From NCBI GenBank assembly GCA_035278025.1, contig DATEJK010000189.1, positions 1 to 12,200 on the forward strand: a stretch of 12,200 nt of DNA, written 5' to 3'. Below are positions 4,576-12,117 of the stretch, piece by piece. The stretch comes from JAICWP01 sp035278025 (GTDB taxonomy: Bacteria > Acidobacteriota > Terriglobia > Terriglobales > Acidobacteriaceae). Below the pieces are notes generated by a model that was not told the DNA's origin, did not search any database, and saw nothing but the letters and a program-made list of their open reading frames with translations. Position 1 is the first letter of the stretch, and each line of letters starts with the position of its first letter. The translations under genes and the position numbers were made by a program.

Positions 4576-6906
4576 TTACCAATTGGCGGGGGAGGTTCTT
4601 CGCGCTCGAACTGAGTTCGACCTGAGACGCGCAGACTTAGGAGCGACCGACGCCGGCCGCAATTCAAATACCAGGATTTGATTGGGTTGCAGGTTCACCT
4701 TCAACACGGCGGCTCCATTGTTTTCAGAAATCTGCTCGGTGGTTCCGGTAAGCAGGTTGCGGGCAGCGCTGGCTTTCCACGGCAGGTGAAGGCTAAGAGT
4801 TGCCGCGGCGGCGGTGGTCCCGTGATAGAAGACGATGAGCGTTTGCTGTTCCGGGCTCAGCAGACGCCGTACTTCGGTTTTTGATGGATCGGCACCGGTA
4901 ATGGTGACTTCGGGCGCGGCCCCAGCCTGCTTCGCCAACGCAACGAGGAGCTGCTTACTGGAGGGTTCGTTCTGACGTTCGTAGGCTAGAGCGACAAAGG
5001 AACCGAGCAGCACGGCTCTGCCCTTGCCGAAGGAATTCTCCACCATGGCGGGCTGGCCGTCGGCAAAGCGGGCCAACACCTGGGCGGACTCTGCGGGCGC
5101 CAGTTCCTCCTCGAATCCTGCGGCGGCAACTTTTTCGCGGGCCGCCATGCCGGGCAGGCCGGGCAAGGGCGCCATCTCCATTTGCGGTTGGTCCGCAGGA
5201 CGGATCAGGTGCTCGCGGGCGCCAAAAACTTCGTCCAGGCCGGCTCCAGGGATGATGTCGCTGGCAATGCCGCGGGCGTCGTTCCAGGCCAGGCGGGCCT
5301 CGGCTACGACGGTGCCGCCGTTCTCCACGTAGCGGCGAATTCCCGCCGCCACTTTCCGCGCCAGCATCACCGGGTAGGGAAGAAAAACAATTTTGTACTG
5401 GCCCAGCCGGCCGGCAACCACATCTTCGGGATGAATGAAATCCGCGGGCATCTGCTCTTCCAGGAACATGCGGTGCAAGCCCAGGAGGGAATCGCGCTCG
5501 GCGTTGCCCAGCTTAGAGAGTGAGGTTTCAGTTCCGCCGACCATGTAAGAGAGGCGGTTATAAAGAATGGCAACTTGCGCGGGGGCGGGCCTGGCAGCCA
5601 GCAAGGAGGAGGCCTGGGCTTCGATGATCTTTGCGGTGTTGCCGGCGGCACGGGCGCGCTCGGTCAGGCTGCCGTCCAGATTCACCAGGCCATAACCATT
5701 GGATTCGTAGCCGGAGCTCATGGGATACCAGGCATAAATCGCGATTTCACGGGCGCCGTGGGAGATGGTGTTCCACATCCAGAAACGAAGATCGTTTCCC
5801 ACCACGGGCTCGGCGATGCGCATGCCGGTCACGCCCTGGCCGGCCTGGAGTTCGCCGATCCAGAACCCTTTGCCCTCGCCGGCGGAGCGGCTGAAATCGA
5901 GCCCGGCGGAGAGTTTCTGCCAGCTCCAGGGCTGGCTGGAGGCGGCATGTTTGGGGTAAAGCGAAGTGCCGAAGAAATCGGCATTGGCGGCCATCTTCCA
6001 GTCATCGGGCTCGCCGTAGCCGTCGGTGGGGGAGGTGAACAGGCCGGGCACAGCGGCGTGGCTGGTGATGAAGTGCGTGGTGTCGGCGCTGCGGATGGCG
6101 TCCACCCGCGTTTTCAGATCGCCGGCCAGTTTGTCGTCAATAAAGGCCCGCCAGTCAAGATAATCGGTGTAGGAAAGAATGGTGCTGGCGCGCGGCGGCT
6201 CCACTTGCTGCCAGTCCTGGAAGCCGCGGTACCAGGCCCGGTTCAGCGCCGCGAGATTGCCGTATTTGCGTTCCAGCCAGCCGCGGAAGCGCTTCTGGCT
6301 GTTGGGGCAGTAGCAGAATTCAGGATGGACCAGAAAGGGGAATTCGGCCCAATTGATGACGTGGGGCTCGCTCCACACATCCCACCCGTAAAGAGCGGGG
6401 AAGCGGTTGGCGTCGCGGGAGAGGGCGGAGAGAAACTTAACGATTTCCGCGCGCACGCCGGGGTGGTCAATGCAAAATCCGGGAGCGGATTGCGATTCGA
6501 TGACCGCGCCGCTGCGGTCCACAAAACGGCCATCAGGGTATTTCCGGCCTACCCAGTCGGGAGCAGAATCCAGATAAACCTGCACGATCACACGCAGGCC
6601 GCGTTGCTGGGCCAATTGCAGGAGCAGGTCGAGATTTTTGAAGTCAAAGCTGTCGGGCTGGGGTTCCGCCGTGGCCCAGTCCACCCAGGTTTTCACCGTG
6701 TTGAAGCCCAGGGCTCTAATCTGGTCCAGATCCTTGCCCCAGCGCTGGGCGCTGGTCGAATCCAAAGGCTCGAGCATGGGCGCACGGGCTTTGCCGCCAC
6801 CGTACCAAACGGCTACAGGGAAAAAAGCGGGAGCAGCCGGCTGAGGCTGCGCCCAACAGCAGGAAGAGAGCAGGGCCACGCAGATGGCCAGATGTGTATG
6901 CTTCAT
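4576..6906 (-). CDS. Secreted GH42-like beta-galactosidase family glycosidase
   Basis: Exported glycoside hydrolase of clan GH-A, closest in layout to family 42 beta-galactosidases; 776 aa. The N-terminus is a signal peptide. It could be cut after A19 by signal peptidase I or, since LSSC fits a lipobox, before C16 as a lipoprotein. The TIM barrel (about 28-420) has the acid/base Glu in WDVWSEPH (E180) and the likely nucleophile in FWIGELQAGQG (E352). The GH42 'W-N-T-I-S-H-G-A' segment precedes IAIYAWYPM. A glutamine-amidotransferase-like domain (about 440-650) and a C-terminal beta domain follow. C145, C198 and C200 match family Zn ligands, but the fourth is S203. Ser179 replaces the near-invariant Asn before the acid/base. 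The last ~20 residues form an Arg/Ser-rich tail. The start follows GAGGAA by 3 nt. Actual substrate is unproven; beta-galactosides are the family default. Confidence 0.88.
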   Translation of the reverse strand: MKHTHLAICVALLSSCCWAQPQPAAPAFFPVAVWYGGGKARAPMLEPLDSTSAQRWGKDLDQIRALGFNTVKTWVDWATAEPQPDSFDFKNLDLLLQLAQQRGLRVIVQVYLDSAPDWVGRKYPDGRFVDRSGAVIESQSAPGFCIDHPGVRAEIVKFLSALSRDANRFPALYGWDVWSEPHVINWAEFPFLVHPEFCYCPNSQKRFRGWLERKYGNLAALNRAWYRGFQDWQQVEPPRASTILSYTDYLDWRAFIDDKLAGDLKTRVDAIRSADTTHFITSHAAVPGLFTSPTDGYGEPDDWKMAANADFFGTSLYPKHAASSQPWSWQKLSAGLDFSRSAGEGKGFWIGELQAGQGVTGMRIAEPVVGNDLRFWMWNTISHGAREIAIYAWYPMSSGYESNGYGLVNLDGSLTERARAAGNTAKIIEAQASSLLAARPAPAQVAILYNRLSYMVGGTETSLSKLGNAERDSLLGLHRMFLEEQMPADFIHPEDVVAGRLGQYKIVFLPYPVMLARKVAAGIRRYVENGGTVVAEARLAWNDARGIASDIIPGAGLDEVFGAREHLIRPADQPQMEMAPLPGLPGMAAREKVAAAGFEEELAPAESAQVLARFADGQPAMVENSFGKGRAVLLGSFVALAYERQNEPSSKQLLVALAKQAGAAPEVTITGADPSKTEVRRLLSPEQQTLIVFYHGTTAAAATLSLHLPWKASAARNLLTGTTEQISENNGAAVLKVNLQPNQILVFELRPASVAPKSARLRSNSVRARRTSPANW

Positions 6907-6944
6907 CAGTTCCTCGGCTTCTGGCTGGGCTTGCGGGAAAAGGG

Positions 6945-6950
6945 ATTATA
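6945..6950 (-). promoter_or_regulatory. Perfect -10 box upstream of glycosidase
   Basis: TATAAT reads on the minus strand 39 nt before the glycosidase start, implying a transcript start near 6938 and a leader of about 30 nt containing the GAGGAA site. No recognisable -35 lies 16-18 nt upstream, so it may be activator-dependent or use another sigma factor. Confidence 0.45.
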
Positions 6951-7013
6951 CGTCGTGGCGAGAGATCTCCAGCCGGGTACGCATATCATTCGTTTGGGAA
7001 GACAGCGGGCGCC

Positions 7014-7031
7014 GGCAGCGCGGCCGCTGCC
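7014..7031 (+). promoter_or_regulatory. Perfect GC hairpin before micro-protein ORF
   Basis: GGCAGCG-cggc-CGCTGCC is a perfect 7-bp inverted repeat with a 4-nt loop, ending about 5 nt before the strong Shine-Dalgarno GAGGGGAGGG (7036-7045) of the 54-codon ORF. It could modulate translation, protect the mRNA 5' end, or be an operator. Confidence 0.45.
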
Positions 7032-7048
7032 CTGCGAGGGGAGGGAAT

Positions 7049-7213
7049 ATGGAAAGGATAAGAATCGAGCAACATTCGTTCGCCGGAACTTTATGGTTTG
7101 GTGCGTGGCTCTTTACTATCGGGTTCCTCCAGCTTGGTTTTTGGAGGGCCGTGCTGGCGATCGCTTTGTGGCCTTACTATCTGGGTGTGAAATTTGGTCC
7201 AGCGCTGCACTAA
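7049..7213 (+). CDS. 54-aa membrane micro-protein
   Basis: Small protein with a polar, amphipathic first ten residues (MERIRIEQHS) and then an almost wholly hydrophobic, Trp/Phe/Gly-rich stretch. Residues 11-31 make one membrane helix and 33-47 (RAVLAIALWPYYLGV) a second half-length one, ending KFGPALH. A topology with both ends on one side or a re-entrant loop is possible. An excellent Shine-Dalgarno (GAGGGGAGGG, 7036-7045) lies 3 nt before ATG, which with the clean hydrophobic pattern is my main reason to call it real. In-frame codons upstream of 7049 lack such a site and would be far less protein-like. It runs divergently from the glycosidase, and its stop is 27 nt from the convergent methyltransferase. 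Function unknown; short Trp-rich membrane proteins of this shape seem familiar from Acidobacteriota, from memory only. Confidence 0.7.
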   Translation: MERIRIEQHSFAGTLWFGAWLFTIGFLQLGFWRAVLAIALWPYYLGVKFGPALH

Positions 7214-7240
7214 ATCGCCGGCTCGGCTGAAGCATGGGGC

Positions 7241-7690
7241 TCATTTTTTCCTGCGCGTTTCGGCTTCCGCCAGCCAGCCGCGCCGCAGGCTCTCCATGGG
7301 GATGCTGGAGAGGTAGGGCTTGATATCAAGGATAGGGGTTTTGTCCAGCATGTCCAGCCCCCGGACGTGCAGCGTGGAGCCTTCGCGGCGCAGAAGTTCG
7401 ACCACAGTCAGGCCAATGGGGTTGGGTCGCCTGGGGGAGCGGGTGGCGAACACTCCGTGGGGCCGATCGTCAATGGGCGGCGTGCCCAGCAGTTCGAAGT
7501 CCTGCGAGCGATCAAACTCCCAGATGACGAACAGATGGGAAAATCCCTCGATGTCGGTAAGGCCAGCTTCCAATTCGGGCAAAATCTTAAGCAAGCCCTC
7601 GGCCTCGTGCTTGGCGCCGAAGCCCTTGGGAATCTGTTTAGTGTCAGTGTAGGGACTGGAGACAAATCCGATCGGCCGTGAAGTAAACAT
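7241..7690 (-). CDS. Short TrmO/TsaA-family tRNA methyltransferase
   Basis: SAM-dependent enzyme of the YaeB/TrmO beta-barrel family, which N6-methylates t6A37 of threonine tRNAs in E. coli. The signature RPHGVFATRSPRRPNPIGLT (residues 76-95) and the following GLDMLDKTPILDIKPY (111-126) are intact. The opening MFTSRPIGFVSSPY is the usual first strand. The protein is 149 aa, only the TsaA domain, without the C-terminal domain of the 235-aa E. coli enzyme. Short forms are common in archaea and some bacteria, and their tRNA target is less certain. I chose ATG 7690 because GGGGTGA lies 8 nt before it and homologues begin here. An in-frame GTG at 7753 would add 21 residues of low-complexity sequence. 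It follows the propeller gene on the same strand after 128 nt, and its last Lys codons form a T-run on the plus strand (7244-7249). Confidence 0.88.
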   Translation of the reverse strand: MFTSRPIGFVSSPYTDTKQIPKGFGAKHEAEGLLKILPELEAGLTDIEGFSHLFVIWEFDRSQDFELLGTPPIDDRPHGVFATRSPRRPNPIGLTVVELLRREGSTLHVRGLDMLDKTPILDIKPYLSSIPMESLRRGWLAEAETRRKK

Positions 7691-7818
7691 GCGAGATGTC
7701 ACCCCGTTCCATGTTAATGCAGGGGGAGGTTTTACATCTCCTTTTCGAGCCACCCGCCCAAGAAGTAGGTTTATTGACTACTGAAGTGGCATTCGCTTTT
7801 CCCGTGGAATTTTTAACA

Positions 7819-9054
7819 CTAATTCGTCGCCCCCGGGATGAAGACCATATCCCGAGTCACTTGGCCCAGTGAAAAAGGCGAGCCACTGATGGGCGTCAGC
7901 GCTCCTGTGCCCGGGTCCACGGAGAATCCTGCTATTTGTTTGGGTACTATGCTGACAAATACGAATTTGCCCGCCGGGTCCACGGCGATTGACGATGGCT
8001 GGGCATTGGTCCCGAGCGGGATCGGTGTTCCGCCCACCGGGGTCAAGTTGCCCGCCGAGTCGATCGTATAGGCGGACAGGCTGTTGCCGCCGGTGTCGCC
8101 GACGAACACGAACTTGCCGATTGTGGGGTTCAGCCCCGACAGTGCTGTTGGGTCAATGGCCACCGGTGAAGGTTGCTGGCCAGTGGCAAATGGCGATCCG
8201 GGCACCTCAGTCAGCACGTTCGTCGTAGCATCCAGAGAGAAGACCGCCACGTTGCTTGTCCCCTGGTTTACTACGACCACAAACTTCCCGTCCGGAGTCA
8301 CGCGTATGCCCTGCGGGCTATTCCCGTCACTACTGGTGGGAGAGCCCAGCTTCAGTCCGGTCGCACCGCCATTGGGCTGCCGCACGATGCCTTGAATCTC
8401 GCCGCCAGAAGCGCCGTCAAAGGTCAGCCCCATCCAGGATGGAATGTTATTCCCGAAACCGGCTACGACCAGATCGTGCGGCGGGCCAGGGAGTGTGACC
8501 GTTGGGCTCAACTGGGTGAGAGCGGCATTGGAAGCATTGATGCTGAATGCAAACATCTGAGCCGCGTTGGCACTGGGATCGGGGATGACGTAGAGGTTTG
8601 ATTCGATGGCAGCCAGTTCATGCGGAGCAACCGGAAGCGCCACACTGCCAGCGGGAGTTAAAGCGCCGGTATGCTTATTGACAAGGTAGGAAAAAACATT
8701 AGGTCCGCCGGTGCCTGTTACAGTGGCGTACAGCACCATGCCACCGGAATCGGCCGCCAGTCCAACGTCAGCAACCGAGGAGAGGTTGGTGACGGGTGGT
8801 ACCGGAATCTGAGTTGCCGGCGATATAGGCGTCGGCTTGCCGGAATTAGGATCCACGGCAAACCCGTGGATTATGCCGACATTGTCACCCACATACAGAA
8901 GTTCCGAACCGGCAGGCAGCGGTGAACTACCGCCATTCGAGTCACCACCGTTATTGCCATTGTTGGTGGGGCTTGGGCTGGAAGCGCCGCCCCCGCATCC
9001 TGCCAGCACGACAAGTAAGAGAAGCGCGCACAACAGGGAAGTGACCCATTTCAT
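7819..9054 (-). CDS. Lipoprotein seven-unit beta-propeller (lactonase-like fold)
   Basis: Exported protein of 411 aa. The signal peptide has the lipobox LAGC, so C20 would be lipidated. A Gly/Ser/Asn linker (21-48) leads to a beta-propeller. I count seven units, starting near residues 53, 108, 153, 207, 256, 313 and 362. The typical unit is GKFVFV followed by a variable loop, xAFSVDxxTGxLTPV, then GSPF and a PSxIAVDP turn; the last three are clearest. This is the YVTN/6-phosphogluconolactonase-like repeat class. Propellers of this kind are often called lactonases, but I see no active-site evidence and binding or scaffolding is as likely. Membrane-anchored, it would face the periplasm or be surface exposed. 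Start supported by AAAAGGGG (9060-9067), 5 nt upstream. It lies 80 nt downstream of the secreted Cys-rich gene and may share its transcript. Confidence 0.88.
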   Translation of the reverse strand: MKWVTSLLCALLLLVVLAGCGGGASSPSPTNNGNNGGDSNGGSSPLPAGSELLYVGDNVGIIHGFAVDPNSGKPTPISPATQIPVPPVTNLSSVADVGLAADSGGMVLYATVTGTGGPNVFSYLVNKHTGALTPAGSVALPVAPHELAAIESNLYVIPDPSANAAQMFAFSINASNAALTQLSPTVTLPGPPHDLVVAGFGNNIPSWMGLTFDGASGGEIQGIVRQPNGGATGLKLGSPTSSDGNSPQGIRVTPDGKFVVVVNQGTSNVAVFSLDATTNVLTEVPGSPFATGQQPSPVAIDPTALSGLNPTIGKFVFVGDTGGNSLSAYTIDSAGNLTPVGGTPIPLGTNAQPSSIAVDPAGKFVFVSIVPKQIAGFSVDPGTGALTPISGSPFSLGQVTRDMVFIPGATN

Positions 9055-9134
9055 AAAAACCCCTTTTAGTGAAATCCTTCCAATCAGGAGCTTGAGTACG
9101 ATGACCGTTTTTCCCTGTCGCGATAGAGGACTGT

Positions 9135-9824
9135 CTATGGGATGGTCACATCAATGCGAAAGGTGTTGTGGTACTGGCCGATGAACGTCAGTTTTCCGCC
9201 CCGCGCGTAGTAGTACAGGTTTGCCACGGTGGGATTGGCCGCGTTCAAGTTGGGCGTTATCGTCCAGTTCACGCACTGGCCGCTGGTGAGGGTGTTACAG
9301 GTCACGGTAGCAACGCCGGTGGCAGGCCCGGGCGCCGGCAACGACGGGCCCATGGCGATTTTGTATTTCACTCCGTTGTAGCCGAAGTCAAAATTAAGGA
9401 AGCAATTGTTACTGGAAGTGAGAATGTTTTCGTAATAAACCACATTGAGGTTCTGGTCGTAGCACTTGCTGGCGCCTTCGACGTACTGCCAGTAATTACC
9501 TGCGGGCGGCGCCGATGGCTGGGTGGAATTAATTGGGTCATTGGGCGTGATATACACGGTGCGGACGGACTGACTATACATACGGAGAAACCACTCACCA
9601 CAGTAGAGATCGGTGGAGAGATTGGGATCAAGCGCACTGTAGGAGGCCTGATCGGTGCCGTTGTAGTCGTCACTCCTCAGGAGAAGCTGGGCTCCCGTGA
9701 TATCGAAATCATGAATGATGGTGGTCACGTTGGGGCTGGGCGGGCAGGAGGTCCTAGCAGCGCTCGGGATGCTCATCAGCGCTAAAAGGGCCAGAGACAT
9801 TGCCAAGTGGCGCATAGCGTTCAT
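9135..9824 (-). CDS. Secreted six-cysteine protein of unknown function
   Basis: I do not recognise the family. The product is 229 aa. Residues 1-23 form a classic Sec signal peptide: basic MNAMRH, hydrophobic core LAMSLALLALMSI, cleavage after PSAA. The mature part has six cysteines (C27, C75, C121, C141, C176, C184), allowing three disulphides, and is rich in Tyr, Asn and Thr. The segments FDFGYNGVKYKIAM and GGKLTFIGQYHNTFRIDVTIP look like beta strands, so an extracellular beta-sandwich is plausible. There is no membrane anchor. I chose ATG 9824 because AAGGA lies 8 nt before it and the signal peptide then starts correctly; an upstream start at 9851 would add nine residues. It is divergent from the membrane regulator at 10034, whose target it may be, and heads a same-strand series with the propeller lipoprotein. 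Confidence 0.78.
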   Translation of the reverse strand: MNAMRHLAMSLALLALMSIPSAARTSCPPSPNVTTIIHDFDITGAQLLLRSDDYNGTDQASYSALDPNLSTDLYCGEWFLRMYSQSVRTVYITPNDPINSTQPSAPPAGNYWQYVEGASKCYDQNLNVVYYENILTSSNNCFLNFDFGYNGVKYKIAMGPSLPAPGPATGVATVTCNTLTSGQCVNWTITPNLNAANPTVANLYYYARGGKLTFIGQYHNTFRIDVTIP

Positions 9825-9974
9825 TTTAAGTTTCCTTACGAACGGACCCAAATCCGTTTTCGAAGGCCACGATTGCAGTCGGGCTGAAGAGGGTCAAGCT
9901 AAGCTCATGCTAATTTTTGTATTAAGGTCTAAGGTGTTGAATGTGCGTTAGTTAGTTCCGTCCATTTGTTGAGC

Positions 9975-9980
9975 TATAGT
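9975..9980 (+). promoter_or_regulatory. Candidate -10 box for membrane regulator
   Basis: TATAGT matches five of six -10 bases. The best-placed -35 (TTAGTT, 9952-9957) is poor. A start near 9987 gives a leader of about 47 nt to ATG 10034 but only about 14 nt to ATG 10001. The 9825-10000 divergent region also has gctaagc and gctaatt units at 9898-9915, reminiscent of the heptamers at the left edge. Confidence 0.35.
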
Positions 9981-10033
9981 GCAGCGAGAGAAACCGGTGT
10001 ATGCTTTGCGCCCGGTTTGAGGACGAGCCAGGC

Positions 10034-11980
10034 ATGCCCTCACCAGTGCGACTCTATCGCTTCGACCCCTATGAACTCGATAGGGACCAGAAGGAGCTCC
10101 GCAAGTTTGGCATTCGGCTGAAGCTGGAGCGCAAACCCCTGCAACTGCTTCTTACCTTGTTGGACCACGCCGGGGAGGTAGTCACGCGGGGCGAAATCCA
10201 GAAGCTCTTATGGGGCGATGGCATCTTCGTTGATTTCGATAAAGGTTTGAACGTTGCTGTAACTAAGCTGCGGTCGGCCCTGAACGACTCGTCGGAGAGG
10301 CCGAAATTCATTGAAACGGTTGCCGGGGAGGGCTATTGCTTCATAGCCGAGGTGGAGCGGGTACTTGCAAATGGTTCGGCACCAACTTCCAGCGAGGAGG
10401 GTGCAGCGGCGGAACGGTCCGTGGCGTCTCCCGCGCTGATTGACACTCTAACGCCTCAGCCCGAGCAAGTGAGTGAGGCTTCAGATTCCAGCGGCACTGC
10501 TCGATGGTGGTTGCAAAAGCGACGGGCGACGTCGGTGGCTATGGCCCTGGTTGTCATTGTTGTGGCGGCATTTATTGTGATGAGGCTGGGCTGGGGAGGC
10601 CGTCAGCGACCGCGCCAAGCGCAGGCGCATAAAGGCAAGATCATGCTGGTGGTCTTGCCTTTCGAAAATCTGAGCGGCGATCCCCGCCTGGAATATCTTA
10701 GCGACGGTATTACCGAGGAATTAAGCGAACAACTGGGGAACCTAAACCCGCAGCGGCTAGGCGTGATCGGACGTACGTCGGCGATGACCTACAAGCATTC
10801 GCCCCGAACTATCAGCCAGGTTGGTAAGGAGCTTGGGGTGGGCTACGTTCTGGAAGGCAGCGTGCGTCGTGCCGGAAAGAGGCTGCGCGTCACCGCGCAA
10901 TTATTAGAGGTTTCGGATCAGGCACACGTCTGGGCGGGAGAATATGATGGCGATATCCGGGATCTGCTGCAGACAGAAGATGAGGTCGGGCGGCAGATCA
11001 CACAAGAGGTGGGCGTCTCGGTTGCGCTGGACTCGCCCAACAGACCGAACCATCACCACCCCACCCCGGAAGCTCACCAAGAATACCTGCTCGGCCGCTA
11101 TTACTGGAATAAGAGAACCCCTGCCGGGTACAGGACTTGCGAGCGATATTTTCGTTCGGCTGTTAAAAAGGACCCTGTGTACGCGGCGGCCTACGCCGGT
11201 TGGGCTGAGTGTGCCCCCAACCCAGCGGCGCAGGCCGCGGCAAGGAAAGCGGTACAACTTGATCCGGACTCCGGTGAAGCGCAAGCGGCGCTGGGCTGGG
11301 TGGAACTGTATCGAAATTTGGACCCCATTGCCGCCGAACGGGCCCTCAAGGCAGCCGTCCGGTTGGAGTCCAACTACGCCCCCGCGCACCACACTTATAG
11401 CGGTGTTCTGCAGATGACGGGCCGCCTGCAGGAAGCCATCGCTGAGGAACAAATTGCAGTCGCTCTTGATCCACTTTGGGAGATCGCCAGGGCCTCGCTG
11501 GCAGAGGAACTTTCTCTGGCGGGCGAAAATGATCACGCGGTGGAGCAACTCAGGCTAATTTTTGCGATGGATCCGCAGTTTCCTAAGGCACACGAAACTT
11601 TAGGACTCGTCTATCTACGAACGGGGATGTACAAGGAAGCCATCCGTGAGTGCCAGGCGGCTGAGCATTACGGCGGGTATCGCCTGCGGGGGCTTTTGGG
11701 ATATGCATATGCGCGCGCGGGAAAGAAAAAAGAGGCGGTGCAGGCGCTCTCCGAGTTGCAACGGATGGAAGAGAAATCGGGCTCCGGAGCGGCCTCCTAC
11801 GACTTGGCCATCCTTGAGATGGGCCTGGGCCGTCGGGATAAGGCCATGGCATGGCTGGAAAGAGAGTATGAGGAACATAATGACGACGGTTTACTGCTGC
11901 TCAAGAACGACCCAATTTTTGCCCCCCTTCGCTCCGATCCGCGCTTCCAGGATCTTTTGCGCCGCATAAGACTTTCTTGA
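10034..11980 (+). CDS. Membrane-anchored winged-helix / FlgO-like / TPR regulator
   Basis: Predicted ToxR/CadC-style one-component regulator of 648 aa that binds DNA while anchored in the inner membrane. An OmpR-type winged helix (about 7-107: YRFDPYELD..., VDFDKGLNVAVTKLR, PKFIETVAGEGYCF) is followed by a polar linker and one TM helix (about 167-186, MALVVIVVAAFIVMRLGW core). Beyond the membrane a FlgO/TolB-N-like domain (about 202-331) carries the hallmark LPFENLSGDP...YLSDGITEEL and VLEGSVRRAG...RVTAQLL. TPR-type helical repeats fill about 345-640. DNA binding should be cytoplasmic and the sensor or protein-binding part periplasmic. No kinase or receiver domain is present. ATG 10001 would add 11 residues; 10034 (MPSPVRLYRF) begins where relatives usually do, though GAGGA (10019-10023) is 10 nt away. 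It is divergent from the secreted Cys-rich protein. Ligand and targets unknown. Confidence 0.9.
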   Translation: MPSPVRLYRFDPYELDRDQKELRKFGIRLKLERKPLQLLLTLLDHAGEVVTRGEIQKLLWGDGIFVDFDKGLNVAVTKLRSALNDSSERPKFIETVAGEGYCFIAEVERVLANGSAPTSSEEGAAAERSVASPALIDTLTPQPEQVSEASDSSGTARWWLQKRRATSVAMALVVIVVAAFIVMRLGWGGRQRPRQAQAHKGKIMLVVLPFENLSGDPRLEYLSDGITEELSEQLGNLNPQRLGVIGRTSAMTYKHSPRTISQVGKELGVGYVLEGSVRRAGKRLRVTAQLLEVSDQAHVWAGEYDGDIRDLLQTEDEVGRQITQEVGVSVALDSPNRPNHHHPTPEAHQEYLLGRYYWNKRTPAGYRTCERYFRSAVKKDPVYAAAYAGWAECAPNPAAQAAARKAVQLDPDSGEAQAALGWVELYRNLDPIAAERALKAAVRLESNYAPAHHTYSGVLQMTGRLQEAIAEEQIAVALDPLWEIARASLAEELSLAGENDHAVEQLRLIFAMDPQFPKAHETLGLVYLRTGMYKEAIRECQAAEHYGGYRLRGLLGYAYARAGKKKEAVQALSELQRMEEKSGSGAASYDLAILEMGLGRRDKAMAWLEREYEEHNDDGLLLLKNDPIFAPLRSDPRFQDLLRRIRLS

Positions 11981-12086
11981 TACGTCGAACATTCGCGCCA
12001 AAACGTCCGGGGCAAGCATCACGGCTAGTATGTTTGTATTATTGCCGTTCTCCTCTCTTGCCATTAAAGTTACGCCCGCCTGTAAT

Positions 12087-12117
12087 GCTGGCCAGCGGAG
12101 TGGGGTCTCTGGCCGGC
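12087..12117 (+). terminator. Hairpin downstream of membrane regulator
   Basis: gctggccag (12087-12095) pairs with ctggccggc (12109-12117), 9 bp including one G-T wobble, with a 13-nt loop, 107 nt past the regulator stop. No T-tract follows. The rest of 11981-12200 shows no convincing gene. Confidence 0.3.

Noticed and set aside
5575..7230. A 551-codon open frame on the plus strand, antisense to the glycosidase
   Set aside because: It is the GC-rich complement of a clear GH42-like gene, Gly/Ala-rich without recognisable domains, and its 3' end only happens to run past the micro-protein. The minus-strand protein has full motifs and a signal peptide.
7217..7249. GCCGgctCGGC followed by a T-run, as a terminator for the micro-protein gene
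   Set aside because: The stem is only 4 bp and the T-run starts 17 nt after it; the T-run is explained by the terminal Lys codons of the convergent gene.
7736..7745. Perfect ribosome-binding-like AAAAGGAGAT on the minus strand upstream of the TrmO-like gene
   Set aside because: No in-frame start codon lies at a suitable distance; the ATG right after it is followed by a stop codon. It falls inside the alternative 21-codon extension.
10904..11548. A 214-codon minus-strand frame inside the TPR regulator
   Set aside because: It is antisense to intact TPR-encoding sequence and has no motif, start signal or plausible promoter.
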